From JAAYAY01 sp964563135 (lineage in GTDB: Bacteria > Planctomycetota > Planctomycetia > Pirellulales > Thermoguttaceae), in the NCBI GenBank assembly GCA_964563135.1, contig CAZLWV010000019.1, positions 9,599 to 73,598 on the forward strand: a DNA stretch of 64,000 nucleotides, in the 5' to 3' direction. Both the position numbers and the translations under genes were made by a program. The notes beneath the pieces were generated by a model that searched no databases, was not told where the DNA came from, and saw only the letters and a program-made list of their open reading frames with translations. Within the stretch, counting starts at the first letter, position 1; each line of letters starts with the position of its first letter. Shown piece by piece: positions 26,916 through 36,659 of the stretch.

Positions 26916-28262
26916 GTGGACGCGTCGCATACCTTCCGCAATTCGCCCTTCGTTCTCTGCGCCTTGGCGAGCGGTCTGGTCAGCCACGACCAGATCGACA
27001 TTGCCCGTGGTCAGGTTGAACGTGAAGTCCATGTGGACGAGCTCGACGAGGGCACGTTTCAGAAGCGTCTGGCCGCGGTGCTTGTGGAACTGGGTTATCT
27101 CAACCACTGGCAGGTGATCCAGCTGCAGCAGGGACGAACCAAGTTCACCTTGGGACTGTACCGCATTGTGGACTCGATCGGGCGAGGGGGGATGGGCCAG
27201 GTCTTCAAGGGAGAGCATCCCGTGCTCGGCCGCGAGGTGGCGATCAAAGTGCTTCCCCGCGAGAAATCGACACCGGAAGCTGTCGCCAACTTCAACCGGG
27301 AGATGAAGACTCTGGCACGGCTGGATCATCCCAACCTGGTACGAGCGTATGATGCGGGGCAGGACGGCAGCGTCCATTTCCTCGTGACCGAATATGTAGC
27401 CGGGAGGGACCTGCGCAAACTGGTCCGCGCCCGCGGTCGACTGGACATGGCCACCGCGGCAAGTATCATCTCGCAGGTGGCGGCCGGCTTGCAGCATGCG
27501 CATGAACAGGGGCTCGTTCATCGCGATGTGAAGCCGGGAAACGTGCTGGTCACCGCCGACGGGATCGCCAAGCTTTCCGACCTGGGCCTTGCCGGGCCGC
27601 TCGAGGGCGACCTGGCGAGCGATCCTCGTTTCGGCAAGATCGCCGGCACCGCCGACTACCTCTCGCCCGACCATATCCAGGCCCCATTCGACCCCAAGCC
27701 CGCCTGGGACATCTATTCGCTGGGCTGCACCCTCTATTACGCGGTCACGGGCAAAGTGCCGTTTCCGCTTCCGACCACGCAGGAGAAGGTTCGCGCTCAC
27801 TGCGATCATCAGCCGATCGATCCGCGCCGGCTCAACAAGGACCTGGACGAGTCCTTCGTGGAGGTCATTTGGGAAATGATGGCCAAGGATCCCGCCCGGC
27901 GCATCCAGACCGCCAGGGAAGTGATCGCAAGGCTTCGCCCTTGGGTGCCGGTGGACGACCATGTTCCCGCTCCCCCGGTCGCCGCGGAATCGCGGCTGGC
28001 GGCCAGAGATGCCTTCGGGCTGGCCGACACTCGCGCCAGTTTTCTTGACGGGCTGGAGCCGGCCGGTCAGCTCTCCCAGGTTTCGCAGACGACGGATCGC
28101 GTCGGGGCGGCCAACCACGAAACCGATTCGGCCATGGAGCTGCGGGCCGCCGTGGAGTCGCAGGTGAGCGTGATGGGGCCGCTGATCCTGTTCGTGGCGG
28201 TCCCTCTGGGCATCATGGGGCTGATTGCCGTGGCCTGGAGCGTGCTCTCGGCCATCGGCTGA
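26916..28262 (+). CDS. Membrane-anchored serine/threonine protein kinase
   Basis: 448-residue Hanks-type kinase starting at GTG. Residues about 8-76 form a helical module (LVELGYLNHWQVIQLQQGR). The kinase domain spans about 80-340: Gly-rich loop GRGGMG (89-94), Lys111 in VAIKVL, catalytic HRDVKPGN (202-209), and the metal-binding triplet DLG (222-224) instead of DFG, a substitution common in planctomycete kinases. A C-terminal TM helix (about 420-443) anchors it with almost no extracytoplasmic sensor. The N-terminal module resembles the N-terminus of the PQQ protein encoded at 32255-35845. It stands alone and is convergent with the next gene. Confidence 0.92.
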   Translation: MDASHTFRNSPFVLCALASGLVSHDQIDIARGQVEREVHVDELDEGTFQKRLAAVLVELGYLNHWQVIQLQQGRTKFTLGLYRIVDSIGRGGMGQVFKGEHPVLGREVAIKVLPREKSTPEAVANFNREMKTLARLDHPNLVRAYDAGQDGSVHFLVTEYVAGRDLRKLVRARGRLDMATAASIISQVAAGLQHAHEQGLVHRDVKPGNVLVTADGIAKLSDLGLAGPLEGDLASDPRFGKIAGTADYLSPDHIQAPFDPKPAWDIYSLGCTLYYAVTGKVPFPLPTTQEKVRAHCDHQPIDPRRLNKDLDESFVEVIWEMMAKDPARRIQTAREVIARLRPWVPVDDHVPAPPVAAESRLAARDAFGLADTRASFLDGLEPAGQLSQVSQTTDRVGAANHETDSAMELRAAVESQVSVMGPLILFVAVPLGIMGLIAVAWSVLSAIG

Positions 28263-28311
28263 ACGGCACCGGTCCGGTCGCTCTCCGATAAGCCCGCCGG
28301 GGCAGTGGCGG

Positions 28312-29748
28312 CTACGAACGTTTTGGGCCGGCCTCCGCCTTGGCGGCCCGCACCTGCTCGCCGAGCTTGTCCACCTCTCTCGGATCGAGATATTGCACCG
28401 CCAGCTTGTGGACTTTGTCGAACATCATGTCGATGCGCCGATTGATCAGCGGATCCTCGGATCTGAGTTTCTGACGCTGCTGGTCGAGGTGCTGCGTGAA
28501 CTGGTCCCGTGTGCGGAGGGCGTAGACCTCGACGAGCATTGCGTCGGCCTCATCGGCCTTTCCCGCCTTGATTGCCGCGGCAATTCTCGCTGCCAGAACG
28601 GCCCGGCGGGTGACCACATCGAGAAGCTCCTCCTGGGCCGACATGATCGCGCCTTCTGCGGCCAGCCGCTGATCGTCGTCGATCACCGCCGCCTCGACCG
28701 AATCCTCGATTCCCGGCACCAACGGGAGCCTGGCCAGCAGTTGCCCGCCATTTCGGATGTAAAGCAGTTGGAGCGGATAGGGAGCAGGTGGAATCAAGAT
28801 CGAACCGGCGAGGTCCGTTCGCCCGAGCCAGGCCGTGGATTTCTCGCCCGGCTTCTGCAGGAACACGTCGTAGCCGCCGAGCGGACGACTGGAGCCGGTT
28901 CTGGCGCGGATCACCAGCCGAGTCGGCCTGGCGGGCGGCTTGACGGCCACGGCAAGCTCCTGCACCCGGCCCCTGCGTCTTCCGGCCAGGGCGCTATGAA
29001 GGCCCGAGTAGATGCGGCAGTCGAGCCGGGCCTGGTCGGCTTCTTCCACGGCAAGATAAGTCCATGGCAAGGGCAGGATTTTTTTCGGCTTTCCGTCGCG
29101 GTCGTCGTAGCGGATCACCGGCAGGAAGACAGCCCCCGCCTGCACGGCCAGCAGGGAGGTGTCGCGCGGCGGCAAACGGCCGGCGCGGAGGCGGAGTTCC
29201 GCTTTGTCGCCTTCGTTGGATCGGATCGAGGCCAAGGGCGTGAAGGTTTCGATCACGGCCGAGAACAGCGAGTCGGCCAGCAGGGCGGCCTGGAATACGT
29301 CTTTCTGCACGACGGCCGAGAAATTCTGCGTCCGCACGTCCAGTTCGCGGGCCGCCAAATGGAACCCGATCACGCCGGGGGTGATGGTGACGAGGGTGAC
29401 CTTGTCCTTCGCGAGGATCTCCTGGGGAAGTGCGGCGACCGCCACGCCCTCCAGATTGGTCAGCATGGCTTGCCTCAGGGCGGGCTCGGGTTGCGAGGCG
29501 GTCAGCCTCCATGCGGCGCCGATGGTGCTATCCACCCGGTCGATCAGTTCGCGTCCCAGCTCATCGAGGGCCCGGTCCGGAATTTCGGGCATCCGGTCGG
29601 CCGCGACGTAGACGTGAAACTGGTAAGGAGTCAGTTCCCAGACCGCCTGGGCACAGCCCACTCGCGGCCGGCCTGTCGCGCAGGCCGCCACCAGCAGCAT
29701 CGCCAGCGATGTGGTCGTTCGGCGGGTATTCCGGTGCGGATGGATCAT
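28312..29748 (-). CDS. Secreted/lipoprotein-like protein, function unknown
   Basis: 478-residue exported protein: leader about 1-35 (LAMLLVAACATG, where the Cys could be a lipobox), then a mixed alpha/beta region and a helical C-terminal third. The ATG at 29748 overlaps the solute-binding protein's stop (ATGA), which argues for coupling. I recognise no catalytic motif. The phrase WELTPYQFHVYVAAD early in the mature protein begins a segment resembling a peptidoglycan- or metal-binding fold, but I cannot name the family. It is the last gene of the ExbB/ExbD-linked run, which suggests that it works in the same envelope process. Confidence 0.7.
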   Translation of the reverse strand: MIHPHRNTRRTTTSLAMLLVAACATGRPRVGCAQAVWELTPYQFHVYVAADRMPEIPDRALDELGRELIDRVDSTIGAAWRLTASQPEPALRQAMLTNLEGVAVAALPQEILAKDKVTLVTITPGVIGFHLAARELDVRTQNFSAVVQKDVFQAALLADSLFSAVIETFTPLASIRSNEGDKAELRLRAGRLPPRDTSLLAVQAGAVFLPVIRYDDRDGKPKKILPLPWTYLAVEEADQARLDCRIYSGLHSALAGRRRGRVQELAVAVKPPARPTRLVIRARTGSSRPLGGYDVFLQKPGEKSTAWLGRTDLAGSILIPPAPYPLQLLYIRNGGQLLARLPLVPGIEDSVEAAVIDDDQRLAAEGAIMSAQEELLDVVTRRAVLAARIAAAIKAGKADEADAMLVEVYALRTRDQFTQHLDQQRQKLRSEDPLINRRIDMMFDKVHKLAVQYLDPREVDKLGEQVRAAKAEAGPKRS

Positions 29749-32258
29749 TTCTTGTTCGACGCGGCGGGGCTGCCTGCCCGCCACTCCTCAACATACTGAT
29801 AGAGAGTGACCGGGGAATCGCCAAGCCCTTCCAGATTGTGTACGTGGGCGAAGTAGTCGCTGAGCTGCCAGAGGGGAATCACGGTCACTTCGGAATTGGC
29901 GAGTTCATGGATCTCGCGCAAGCGGCGGCCCACGGTCGGCCAGTCGACCGACTGGCGAAGCTGCAGCAGGGCCTGTCGCATGTAGGGGCTTGCCTCGGCC
30001 ATCAGGCCGCCATCTCCCAGCAGCCGTTCGGCATCGACGATCGGCTCCCACATTGCCAGTTCTGCGTAGAGCAGATCCACATCGTCGGGGATCCGGTCGG
30101 GAAGCTCGGGCCCCATTTCCTTGAGCGCAACCTGGATGCCGAGGACTTTCAGTTGCCGCTGAATTTGTGTTGCGGCGATTCTGGCCATTTCGGTGGGGGG
30201 ATGCGCCAGTAGGGTCACCGGCGCCTGCTTCACGGTCGCCCCCTTCTTCTTCTCCGCCTCGACGAATTCCTGGAACGCCACTTCGGCCAGCGCCACGGCC
30301 AGGTGGGGTTCGTACGTCCGCGGCTCGATCGACTTGTCGTAGCCGTAGTTCAGCGGATCGCCGGAGGTCACACCCGCGGAGAACGGACCGCTGATCAACT
30401 GGCACCCCGGAATGTCGCCGCGGCCAACGAGGATATTGAAGATCGCCTGGCGATGGATGCCATAGGCCAGTGCCCGCCGGTAGGCGCGGCGCGAGGTCAG
30501 CTTGCCTTTCGGATTGGGGATCAGGCAGTGAACGAGCGGGGCCGCGTAGCGTTTGACATCCACGCCCGGCAGGGCCCGGAACTTCTCCAGTTCCCAGAGG
30601 TTCACCCGATCGACGACGTCGACGTCGCCCCGCCGCATGGCGCTGAACATGTCGTCTCCCGATGCGAATTGCCGCTCCACGATTTCTTTGGGGCGGGACT
30701 CACCGCCGCCGAAATACGAGGTGTTCGTGAGAAACACGGCTTCTTCCCCTTCCGGCGGCTTGACGAGGTACGGACCGATCGAGCGGCTTGTCTTTGCGCC
30801 GCCGAAAGAAATCTCTCCCGTCGAAACCGGCGTCTGCAGCAAGGCCTGGGGAAGCACGAACGGCCGTTTGAGGCGGACAACGGTCGTGAAGACGTTGCTG
30901 ACCGAGACCGATTCGAACAGGCTGCTCCACAACGGCGTCCCCTCGGAGTCGGCGGGGTCTGCCATGCGGAGAAGCTGCCGAGACAGGTCGTAGCCGGTCA
31001 GCACCGTGCTATTGTCTGCGACCGGGATGTCTGGTCGGAGGCGGAACTCAAGCAGCCGTCCGAGGTCCTCGACTTTCATCTCGCCCACCGGACAGATGTA
31101 CTTGCCGCCTTCCACGCCGGCGCCCACGAATTCCAGCAGGGTCCGCTCCACCAGCCGGCCTGTTCTCCGCGAGGCCCAGTCGTGCAATCGTCCCGATTGA
31201 TGAACGGTGGCCGGTGTCTGGACGGCCACCACGTACCGCGGGTAGAGCGAGGCCAGTTCTGCCCGCAGCTCCGGCGCGCCGGGCAGTTCGGGCCAGATTG
31301 CGGCGACCTGCCGGATGTACCTCTGCGCCTCCCGCATGCGTTTCTCCTCGATGGCCAGGCGCGCGTCGGCGAGTTCCTTTTCGGCCAGTTTCTGGAGGTG
31401 GTCCCGCCAGGTCGCGACCACCTGGTTGTCCGGCGAGACTCTGGCCAGACTGTCCAGGTAATCGCGGGCAATCCAGTATCGCTGGGCGTTGACCTCTTTC
31501 TCGACCAGTTTGGCCGTCGCGCCGGTCAAGGCCTGGTCGAGCCTCGGCCACTGCGGGGTCCGCTCGTGAAGCTCGCGAAGGCGGGCCAGTGCGCCGTCGA
31601 ATTTTCCGGCGATCTGCAGGGCCTTGGCCTCTTCGAAGAGATAGTTGTCATAGGCGTTTCGAAGCCCGGGCAGGTCGGGTCTCTCGTTTTCGAGGTGCAC
31701 GAAGTACTGGTAGGCGTCTTCGAACCGTCCAGCGGCCACCAGGCCGTTGACTTCGTTGAGAAGGAGCTGCTCGAACAGTTCGATCTTGGTGATGACCCGC
31801 CAGAGGCATTCGTACTGGGTCCCCGGTTCGTTAATCGGCTCGACAATCAGCCGGCCGCTTTCGGGCAGTTTCTCGGGCAGCTTGCGGTTTGGAAACTGCT
31901 TGTTGAGCGGCAGCACATCCAGGACTCTGTTATCGTTTGTTGCGTCAAGCGTGATCCGGTCAAACGGGCGTTGTTCGTAGAGCGGCCTCTGCTCCTGCCC
32001 CGCCGCCGGCCACGCCAGCAGCGCGATCCATGCCGCGAGCAGCCGCAACCTCCCCCACGACCGCCGCCCTACGGCGGACGGGGAGTCGGGGTGGGATGCG
32101 AGCCGCCGCCGGGCGGCGGCGAAGCCTGCCGGCGCGGGTTTCAACCGGGCCGTGCCGATCGGCGATCGATTCTCGCTTGGTCGTGGGTTGCGGAACACCA
32201 TGGGCTGCGGCGTCGGGAGTTCGGGTGAGAGGAACGGGCGGCGGAATCCGGCGGTCAC
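29745..32258 (-). CDS. Family-5 extracellular solute-binding protein with helical-repeat insertion
   Basis: 837 residues from a GTG that overlaps the upstream stop (GTGA). The leader peptide (LRLLAAWIALLAWPAAG, about 70-86) is unusually far from the start, so the real start may be later. After the leader come about 250 residues of helical repeats (about 130-330), then an SBP_bac_5 domain (about 390-800, with phrases like VRLKRPFVLPQALLQTP, VDVVDRVNLWELEKFRALPG and AYRRALAYGIHRQAIFNILVGRG). Family-5 proteins usually bind peptides or oligosaccharides for ABC import. No permease or ATPase gene is adjacent. The linkage to ExbB/ExbD hints at a different energisation or a sensing role (inference). 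Confidence 0.82.
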   Translation of the reverse strand: MTAGFRRPFLSPELPTPQPMVFRNPRPSENRSPIGTARLKPAPAGFAAARRRLASHPDSPSAVGRRSWGRLRLLAAWIALLAWPAAGQEQRPLYEQRPFDRITLDATNDNRVLDVLPLNKQFPNRKLPEKLPESGRLIVEPINEPGTQYECLWRVITKIELFEQLLLNEVNGLVAAGRFEDAYQYFVHLENERPDLPGLRNAYDNYLFEEAKALQIAGKFDGALARLRELHERTPQWPRLDQALTGATAKLVEKEVNAQRYWIARDYLDSLARVSPDNQVVATWRDHLQKLAEKELADARLAIEEKRMREAQRYIRQVAAIWPELPGAPELRAELASLYPRYVVAVQTPATVHQSGRLHDWASRRTGRLVERTLLEFVGAGVEGGKYICPVGEMKVEDLGRLLEFRLRPDIPVADNSTVLTGYDLSRQLLRMADPADSEGTPLWSSLFESVSVSNVFTTVVRLKRPFVLPQALLQTPVSTGEISFGGAKTSRSIGPYLVKPPEGEEAVFLTNTSYFGGGESRPKEIVERQFASGDDMFSAMRRGDVDVVDRVNLWELEKFRALPGVDVKRYAAPLVHCLIPNPKGKLTSRRAYRRALAYGIHRQAIFNILVGRGDIPGCQLISGPFSAGVTSGDPLNYGYDKSIEPRTYEPHLAVALAEVAFQEFVEAEKKKGATVKQAPVTLLAHPPTEMARIAATQIQRQLKVLGIQVALKEMGPELPDRIPDDVDLLYAELAMWEPIVDAERLLGDGGLMAEASPYMRQALLQLRQSVDWPTVGRRLREIHELANSEVTVIPLWQLSDYFAHVHNLEGLGDSPVTLYQYVEEWRAGSPAASNKK

Positions 32259-35200
32259 GGTTTTGCGAGGAGGTAGAGAGTGCCATCATGTCCGGCCACC
32301 AGCAGGCGGCTACCGAGCAAGGCCAGCCCGGAGCCGAGGGCGAGCCCCGTTTCTTCCTGAGCGAGCTGCTCTCCCGTGGCCGGGTCGACTCGCCACACCA
32401 CACCCGAGGCCGAGGCGAACAGCCAGTGGGGCCCCTCCACGAGCGGCTCGCCGGTCGGGACGCCGTGGGGGAGCTTATCGCTTCGCATCTTCCCGGAGGA
32501 ATCCACCACGTGCATCAGGTTGTCGCTGGTGATCAGCAGCACGTGCTCGCCGATCCTCACCGGGCCGACGACACACCTGGCACCGAGCGGCTTGCGCACC
32601 CGGTCGGTCAACCCCGGCAAGTCCAGCCGCACGAACGAATCGGTTCGGTCCACGGCGTACACCCGGTTACCGAGCACGGCAATCGGCGAGGCGATCGGAT
32701 CTTCGAGCTGCGCCGTGGCGGCCACGGCAAGGTGTTTTTCCGGGTCTTCCTTGACGACGACACGATGAACTGCGCCGCTGTCGTCGGCGATCACGAACTG
32801 GTCGCGTCCGATGATCTCCGGTCGCGACCACTTGTACTTGCGGCCCGCTACCAGCGGCGGCTGGAAGGGCCTGGCCAGAGGCGAGCCGGTTGCGGGGTCG
32901 AGCAGAAGCACCCGGCCTTCTGCGACGGGCACCAGAAGGCCACCGGCCAACGCGGTCGCGTCGCCCGAGAGCGGACTGGAGAGGGCCACCGACCGGATCC
33001 GCGCCGCATCGGCCGCAGGCCCCGGCACAAACACCGAAATGTCCGCCGGCTGGCTCCCGCGCAGCATGGCAACCATGCCGCCGGGAAGCCCGAGCACCTG
33101 CCGGACCGGCCCGGTCAGATCCGCGCCGGGGATGATCCTGGTGGGCGTGTCGTGGAAGGCCACCGTGCCCTCGGCCGGGGGCGGAATCTGGAACACGCCT
33201 CCCACCGCGGTTGCCGCCACGATCGGCTTGGTCGGGTCTTCGACGATCGGAGTGCCGGCCACAGGCGATGCCAGGGTAGTTTCCCAGCAAACCACCCCTT
33301 CCCGGCTGCTCACCGCAGAGACAGCCACACCCGGCAATCCCTGTCGATGGCGAACGTGGATCACGGCCTCGCCGGCCACGACCGGCGGCTGGAGGGAGAC
33401 ACTCGCCTGATTGACGGTCCACGCCGGATTGAGCCGGCGTTCCGAGGCACGGACGGCGTACTGGGTCAACTCGGTGCCGGCGATCCAGATTCGGCCGGTT
33501 GCCATGGTCGCGTAGCGCACCAGGTCGCTTTGCTCTTCGCTCGGCGCGGTGCCTTCAGCCGACAACGACAACGGCTCCTTGCCTTCCACGCCCGTGAGCT
33601 GGAAGACGCTGACGGCGCCAGCATCGGTGGCTATGAGAACCTGGGGGCCGTTGACGATCGGTGCAAGATAATGGTGCCCCTTGAGCCGGACCTGCTGAAC
33701 GACCTGAAACGGCGGCGTTTCCCCGTTTGGCGCCGGAGGACTGATGTCGAGGACTTTGACCACCGAGTCACGGACTCTGTCGTTTTCGCAGATCAGCAGA
33801 TAGTGGCTGATGCGAACCGGCGGGACGATGATGCTTCCCGATTCGTGCGCCAGATAGATCACTCGGCTGCAACTTCCGTCGGCGGCCGAAAGTACGAACA
33901 GGCTGGAATGCTCGCCCACCTGGTAGAGGTCGTTTCCGCTGCCGGCGCCGACCGGGCCGACACGAAGCGGTTGCGGCAACTGGGTGTATCCTGCCGAGTC
34001 GCCCGTCTCCAGATCCAGCGACACCAGCCGCCCGGAGAGGGTTGCCACATACACGCGGCTGCCGATCACAACCGGATGGGCATCGAAGGGTTCGGCGACC
34101 GGAAACCGCCAGCGGATCTTTCCGGTAGAGGCCTCCACCCGGAGCAGCTCCTGGCGGGAACGGCTCACCATGAGGGGATCCGCCCCAGGACTATCGGAAA
34201 CAGGAATCGGTGGGCACTGTGCCCCCCGCACGTTCTGCTCGAAGCCAATATCGCGCCGCCAGAGCACCTTGCCTTCCGATGCTTCCAAGCCGTAGACCGC
34301 TCCGCCCGCCACCGCGAAGATCCGTTGCTCGGCAACTCCGGCGAGGGGGGATTGTATGTTCCGCTGAGCGAGCCCCACGGTCGCAACCGCCTTGGTCTCC
34401 GGTTCGTCCGTCAGGGGCTTGACCGCCTGCTGGACCTGTTTGACAGCCGCCTGCTCGGCGGCCGAAACGGTTCGCACCGCACTGGCCAGCGACTCATTCT
34501 CGCGGAGAACGGGATACTCCTTGAGCAGTTCGTGGCGCAGGCTGTAGGCGGTCTGGGGCTGCCCCTCTTCGGCCGCTTTGATCATCGCCGCCACGGTTCC
34601 CACGAGCTGTTCGTCGCGGGCGATTTCGCGGCGAGTCAGGGCGATGAGTGCCTCGATTTCCTGGAGCCGCTCCTGGGGACGCGATGCACTCGGCACATAC
34701 TTTTCCACGAGTCTCAAGGCTTCGTCGGCCAGGTCAGCCGTCTTGCTGTCGTGGCTGCGCTGTGCGCCGCCGGCCAGTCCTTCGGCGATATCGGGCAGCA
34801 GCGAAGCCAGCTCGGGACGAGCTTCGGTGGCGAACAATCCCTCCCCTGAAATCAGCGGGATCTCGGCCTTGGCGACATCCAGGGCATGGGGCCATTCTCC
34901 CCCCACGGCCTGCCGCATCTTTGCCAGGCTCAGGCGAATCCGGGCCTTGCCGATCCCTGCGTGCTTGGGGAACTTCTTGACGAACTGGGCGTAGGAATCT
35001 TCCGCCTGCTTGTACGCCCCGTCTTCGTAGTACTTCTCGGCCTGGGCCAGCATGGCATCGGCCCCGCGGCCGGCCAGAACGAATACAAACACGAGCAGCA
35101 TGATGATCAGAAACAGCAGCGTCCCGCCGCCGATCAGCATGAGCTTGGAATCCCAGACACTCCGCTTCTCGCCGCCGCCGGCATCCTTTCCTTGACGCTT

Positions 35201-35845
35201 GGGGCGAGCGACGTAGACCGCTCCACCGGCTCCAAGCTGGTCGAGCGGGCCGCCGAGCTCTTCGATCTCTTCCAGGCCTTCGATCAGCGAGGGCGCGGGG
35301 GAAACCGGCGCGGCCGGGGGAATCGACGCGGCGGGAGGAGCGGGGCGAATCGGCACGGCCGGCTGGATCAGCGTTGCCGGCGGAATGGGCGCTGCAGGCG
35401 AAGCCGGTGCAGAGGGTTTCGCTGTGGGGGGAGGCTGGTCGACCGTGGGCGGACGCCAGGGCTTCTCGTCGTCGAGTTCCTGGAGCCCCCAGTCTTCCTC
35501 CTCGTTCATCTCCAGGTGGGCTGCCTCCTCGGCCGGCTTCAGCTCCTCGTCCTCCTCTTCCTCCTCAAGCGGCGCCAACCCGAGGCCGCCTGGTTGCGGC
35601 CTGTTTTCGGCGGATCTTCGCCCCGGAGGAGGTGCAGCCGGCTGCTCGTCCAGTTCGGCCCGATCGAGAAGCCGCTGGGCCAGCTTGCGCGAAAGGTGAC
35701 CTTTGTCGACCAGACGTTTTGCCAGGAGCGCGGCCGAGACCGGAGCCATCGACTGCTCCACCCGCCGCCGAAGGTCCCGCACCAGACTGGGGTCCAGCAG
35801 GTCCTTCTGTTCCAGAATGTCGATGAATTCTTCCGCCGAGATCAT
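32255..35845 (-). CDS. Single-pass membrane protein with TPR and PQQ-propeller domains
   Basis: 1,196 residues. The N-terminal helical module (about 1-65, ending LVDKGHLSRKLAQRLLDR) resembles the N-terminus of the kinase encoded at 26916-28262. An acidic and Pro/Ala-rich cytoplasmic linker (about 75-215) is followed by a TM helix (about 250-275, LIGGGTLLFLIIMLLVFVFV), TPR-like repeats and a PQQ/BamB-type propeller to the C-terminus. The ATG at 35845 begins the module and has GGGAG upstream; earlier in-frame codons would add 36 unlikely residues. The layout suggests a cytoplasmic docking module linked to an extracytoplasmic interaction platform. The downstream gene overlaps its stop. Confidence 0.82.
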   Translation of the reverse strand: MISAEEFIDILEQKDLLDPSLVRDLRRRVEQSMAPVSAALLAKRLVDKGHLSRKLAQRLLDRAELDEQPAAPPPGRRSAENRPQPGGLGLAPLEEEEEDEELKPAEEAAHLEMNEEEDWGLQELDDEKPWRPPTVDQPPPTAKPSAPASPAAPIPPATLIQPAVPIRPAPPAASIPPAAPVSPAPSLIEGLEEIEELGGPLDQLGAGGAVYVARPKRQGKDAGGGEKRSVWDSKLMLIGGGTLLFLIIMLLVFVFVLAGRGADAMLAQAEKYYEDGAYKQAEDSYAQFVKKFPKHAGIGKARIRLSLAKMRQAVGGEWPHALDVAKAEIPLISGEGLFATEARPELASLLPDIAEGLAGGAQRSHDSKTADLADEALRLVEKYVPSASRPQERLQEIEALIALTRREIARDEQLVGTVAAMIKAAEEGQPQTAYSLRHELLKEYPVLRENESLASAVRTVSAAEQAAVKQVQQAVKPLTDEPETKAVATVGLAQRNIQSPLAGVAEQRIFAVAGGAVYGLEASEGKVLWRRDIGFEQNVRGAQCPPIPVSDSPGADPLMVSRSRQELLRVEASTGKIRWRFPVAEPFDAHPVVIGSRVYVATLSGRLVSLDLETGDSAGYTQLPQPLRVGPVGAGSGNDLYQVGEHSSLFVLSAADGSCSRVIYLAHESGSIIVPPVRISHYLLICENDRVRDSVVKVLDISPPAPNGETPPFQVVQQVRLKGHHYLAPIVNGPQVLIATDAGAVSVFQLTGVEGKEPLSLSAEGTAPSEEQSDLVRYATMATGRIWIAGTELTQYAVRASERRLNPAWTVNQASVSLQPPVVAGEAVIHVRHRQGLPGVAVSAVSSREGVVCWETTLASPVAGTPIVEDPTKPIVAATAVGGVFQIPPPAEGTVAFHDTPTRIIPGADLTGPVRQVLGLPGGMVAMLRGSQPADISVFVPGPAADAARIRSVALSSPLSGDATALAGGLLVPVAEGRVLLLDPATGSPLARPFQPPLVAGRKYKWSRPEIIGRDQFVIADDSGAVHRVVVKEDPEKHLAVAATAQLEDPIASPIAVLGNRVYAVDRTDSFVRLDLPGLTDRVRKPLGARCVVGPVRIGEHVLLITSDNLMHVVDSSGKMRSDKLPHGVPTGEPLVEGPHWLFASASGVVWRVDPATGEQLAQEETGLALGSGLALLGSRLLVAGHDGTLYLLAKP

Positions 35846-35995
35846 TCCGTCTCCCACGTCATGGGTTCTGTCGTCGAATCGTCGCAACCGCCCTGTGGGG
35901 CGTTTTGGAAACCGGTATCGGCTGCAGTATCCTGGGTGTCGAGCCGGCAGCACCCGTCATGTGTCGGATGCGGGTACCGTCTCTGCCGCAGCCTA

Positions 35996-36622
35996 TTAAA
36001 GCTGTTCCTCATCCACGTACGCGAGCCGGATATCCTGCAGCCCTTCCGAATTCCCCGCGTCGAGGGCCCGCACGACCGTCTCGTGGCGGCACTCCCGGTC
36101 CGCCATCACGATCAAGGTGGCTGGTCGCGCACTCCCGGAATCTCCCTCGAGCGCGTCCCGCAGCTTGACCAGCAGATCCTGCTCGCTGGTCGCCTCGCGA
36201 TCGTTCACCCAGATCGTATCATCTTTTGCGATCTGGATGATGATCGAGTCTTCCATGTCGATCTGCACGGCTTGCTGCTGTTCAGCAGCATCGTCCGGTT
36301 CCGGCGGCGGCGTTTCGATCGACATCTGCAACGAAAACGCCGCCGTTACCATGAAGAAAATGAACAACTGGAAGGTCACGTCGACCATCGGCGTCATGTC
36401 CAGTCCGTCGTCCTTGCTCCGCATGACCGCCAGGTCCAGGGGTTCCGGTTCCTCGTCGTCGGGGATCGGCAGCGGTTCCGAAACCGGTTCTGCGGCCGGC
36501 GCCGGCAGGGCCGGAACGACCAGTTCGGCGCCGCATCCGGAACACGCCACACGGCGGCCGGCAAGCGACTCTTTGGCTGCGTATTTCTTCCCGCAGTTGC
36601 CGCAGGAGAACTGAATCTTCAC
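35996..36622 (-). CDS. exbD: ExbD/TolR-family protein with N-terminal zinc ribbon
   Basis: 208 residues from a GTG. Residues 7-31 form a zinc-ribbon motif (Cys7, Cys10, Cys27, Cys30), followed by an acidic/proline linker. A single TM helix of ExbD type begins DMTPMVDVTFQLFIFFMV, with the conserved proton-pathway Asp at 81. The C-terminal periplasmic ExbD domain follows. ExbD works with ExbB as the proton-driven stator of TonB- or TolA-type systems. A zinc ribbon on the cytoplasmic side is unusual for ExbD. It is one of two exbD genes in a row; the other lacks the ribbon. No tonB or tolA homologue is seen nearby. Confidence 0.9.
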   Translation of the reverse strand: MKIQFSCGNCGKKYAAKESLAGRRVACSGCGAELVVPALPAPAAEPVSEPLPIPDDEEPEPLDLAVMRSKDDGLDMTPMVDVTFQLFIFFMVTAAFSLQMSIETPPPEPDDAAEQQQAVQIDMEDSIIIQIAKDDTIWVNDREATSEQDLLVKLRDALEGDSGSARPATLIVMADRECRHETVVRALDAGNSEGLQDIRLAYVDEEQL

Positions 36623-36659
36623 GTTTCCGCCTGCAAGTTTCTACTGGTAACAATGCTCG

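Noticed and set aside
26916..28262. DLG instead of DFG taken as loss of kinase activity
   Set aside because: The substitution is common in planctomycete Hanks kinases, and the Lys, HRD and Gly-loop residues are intact.
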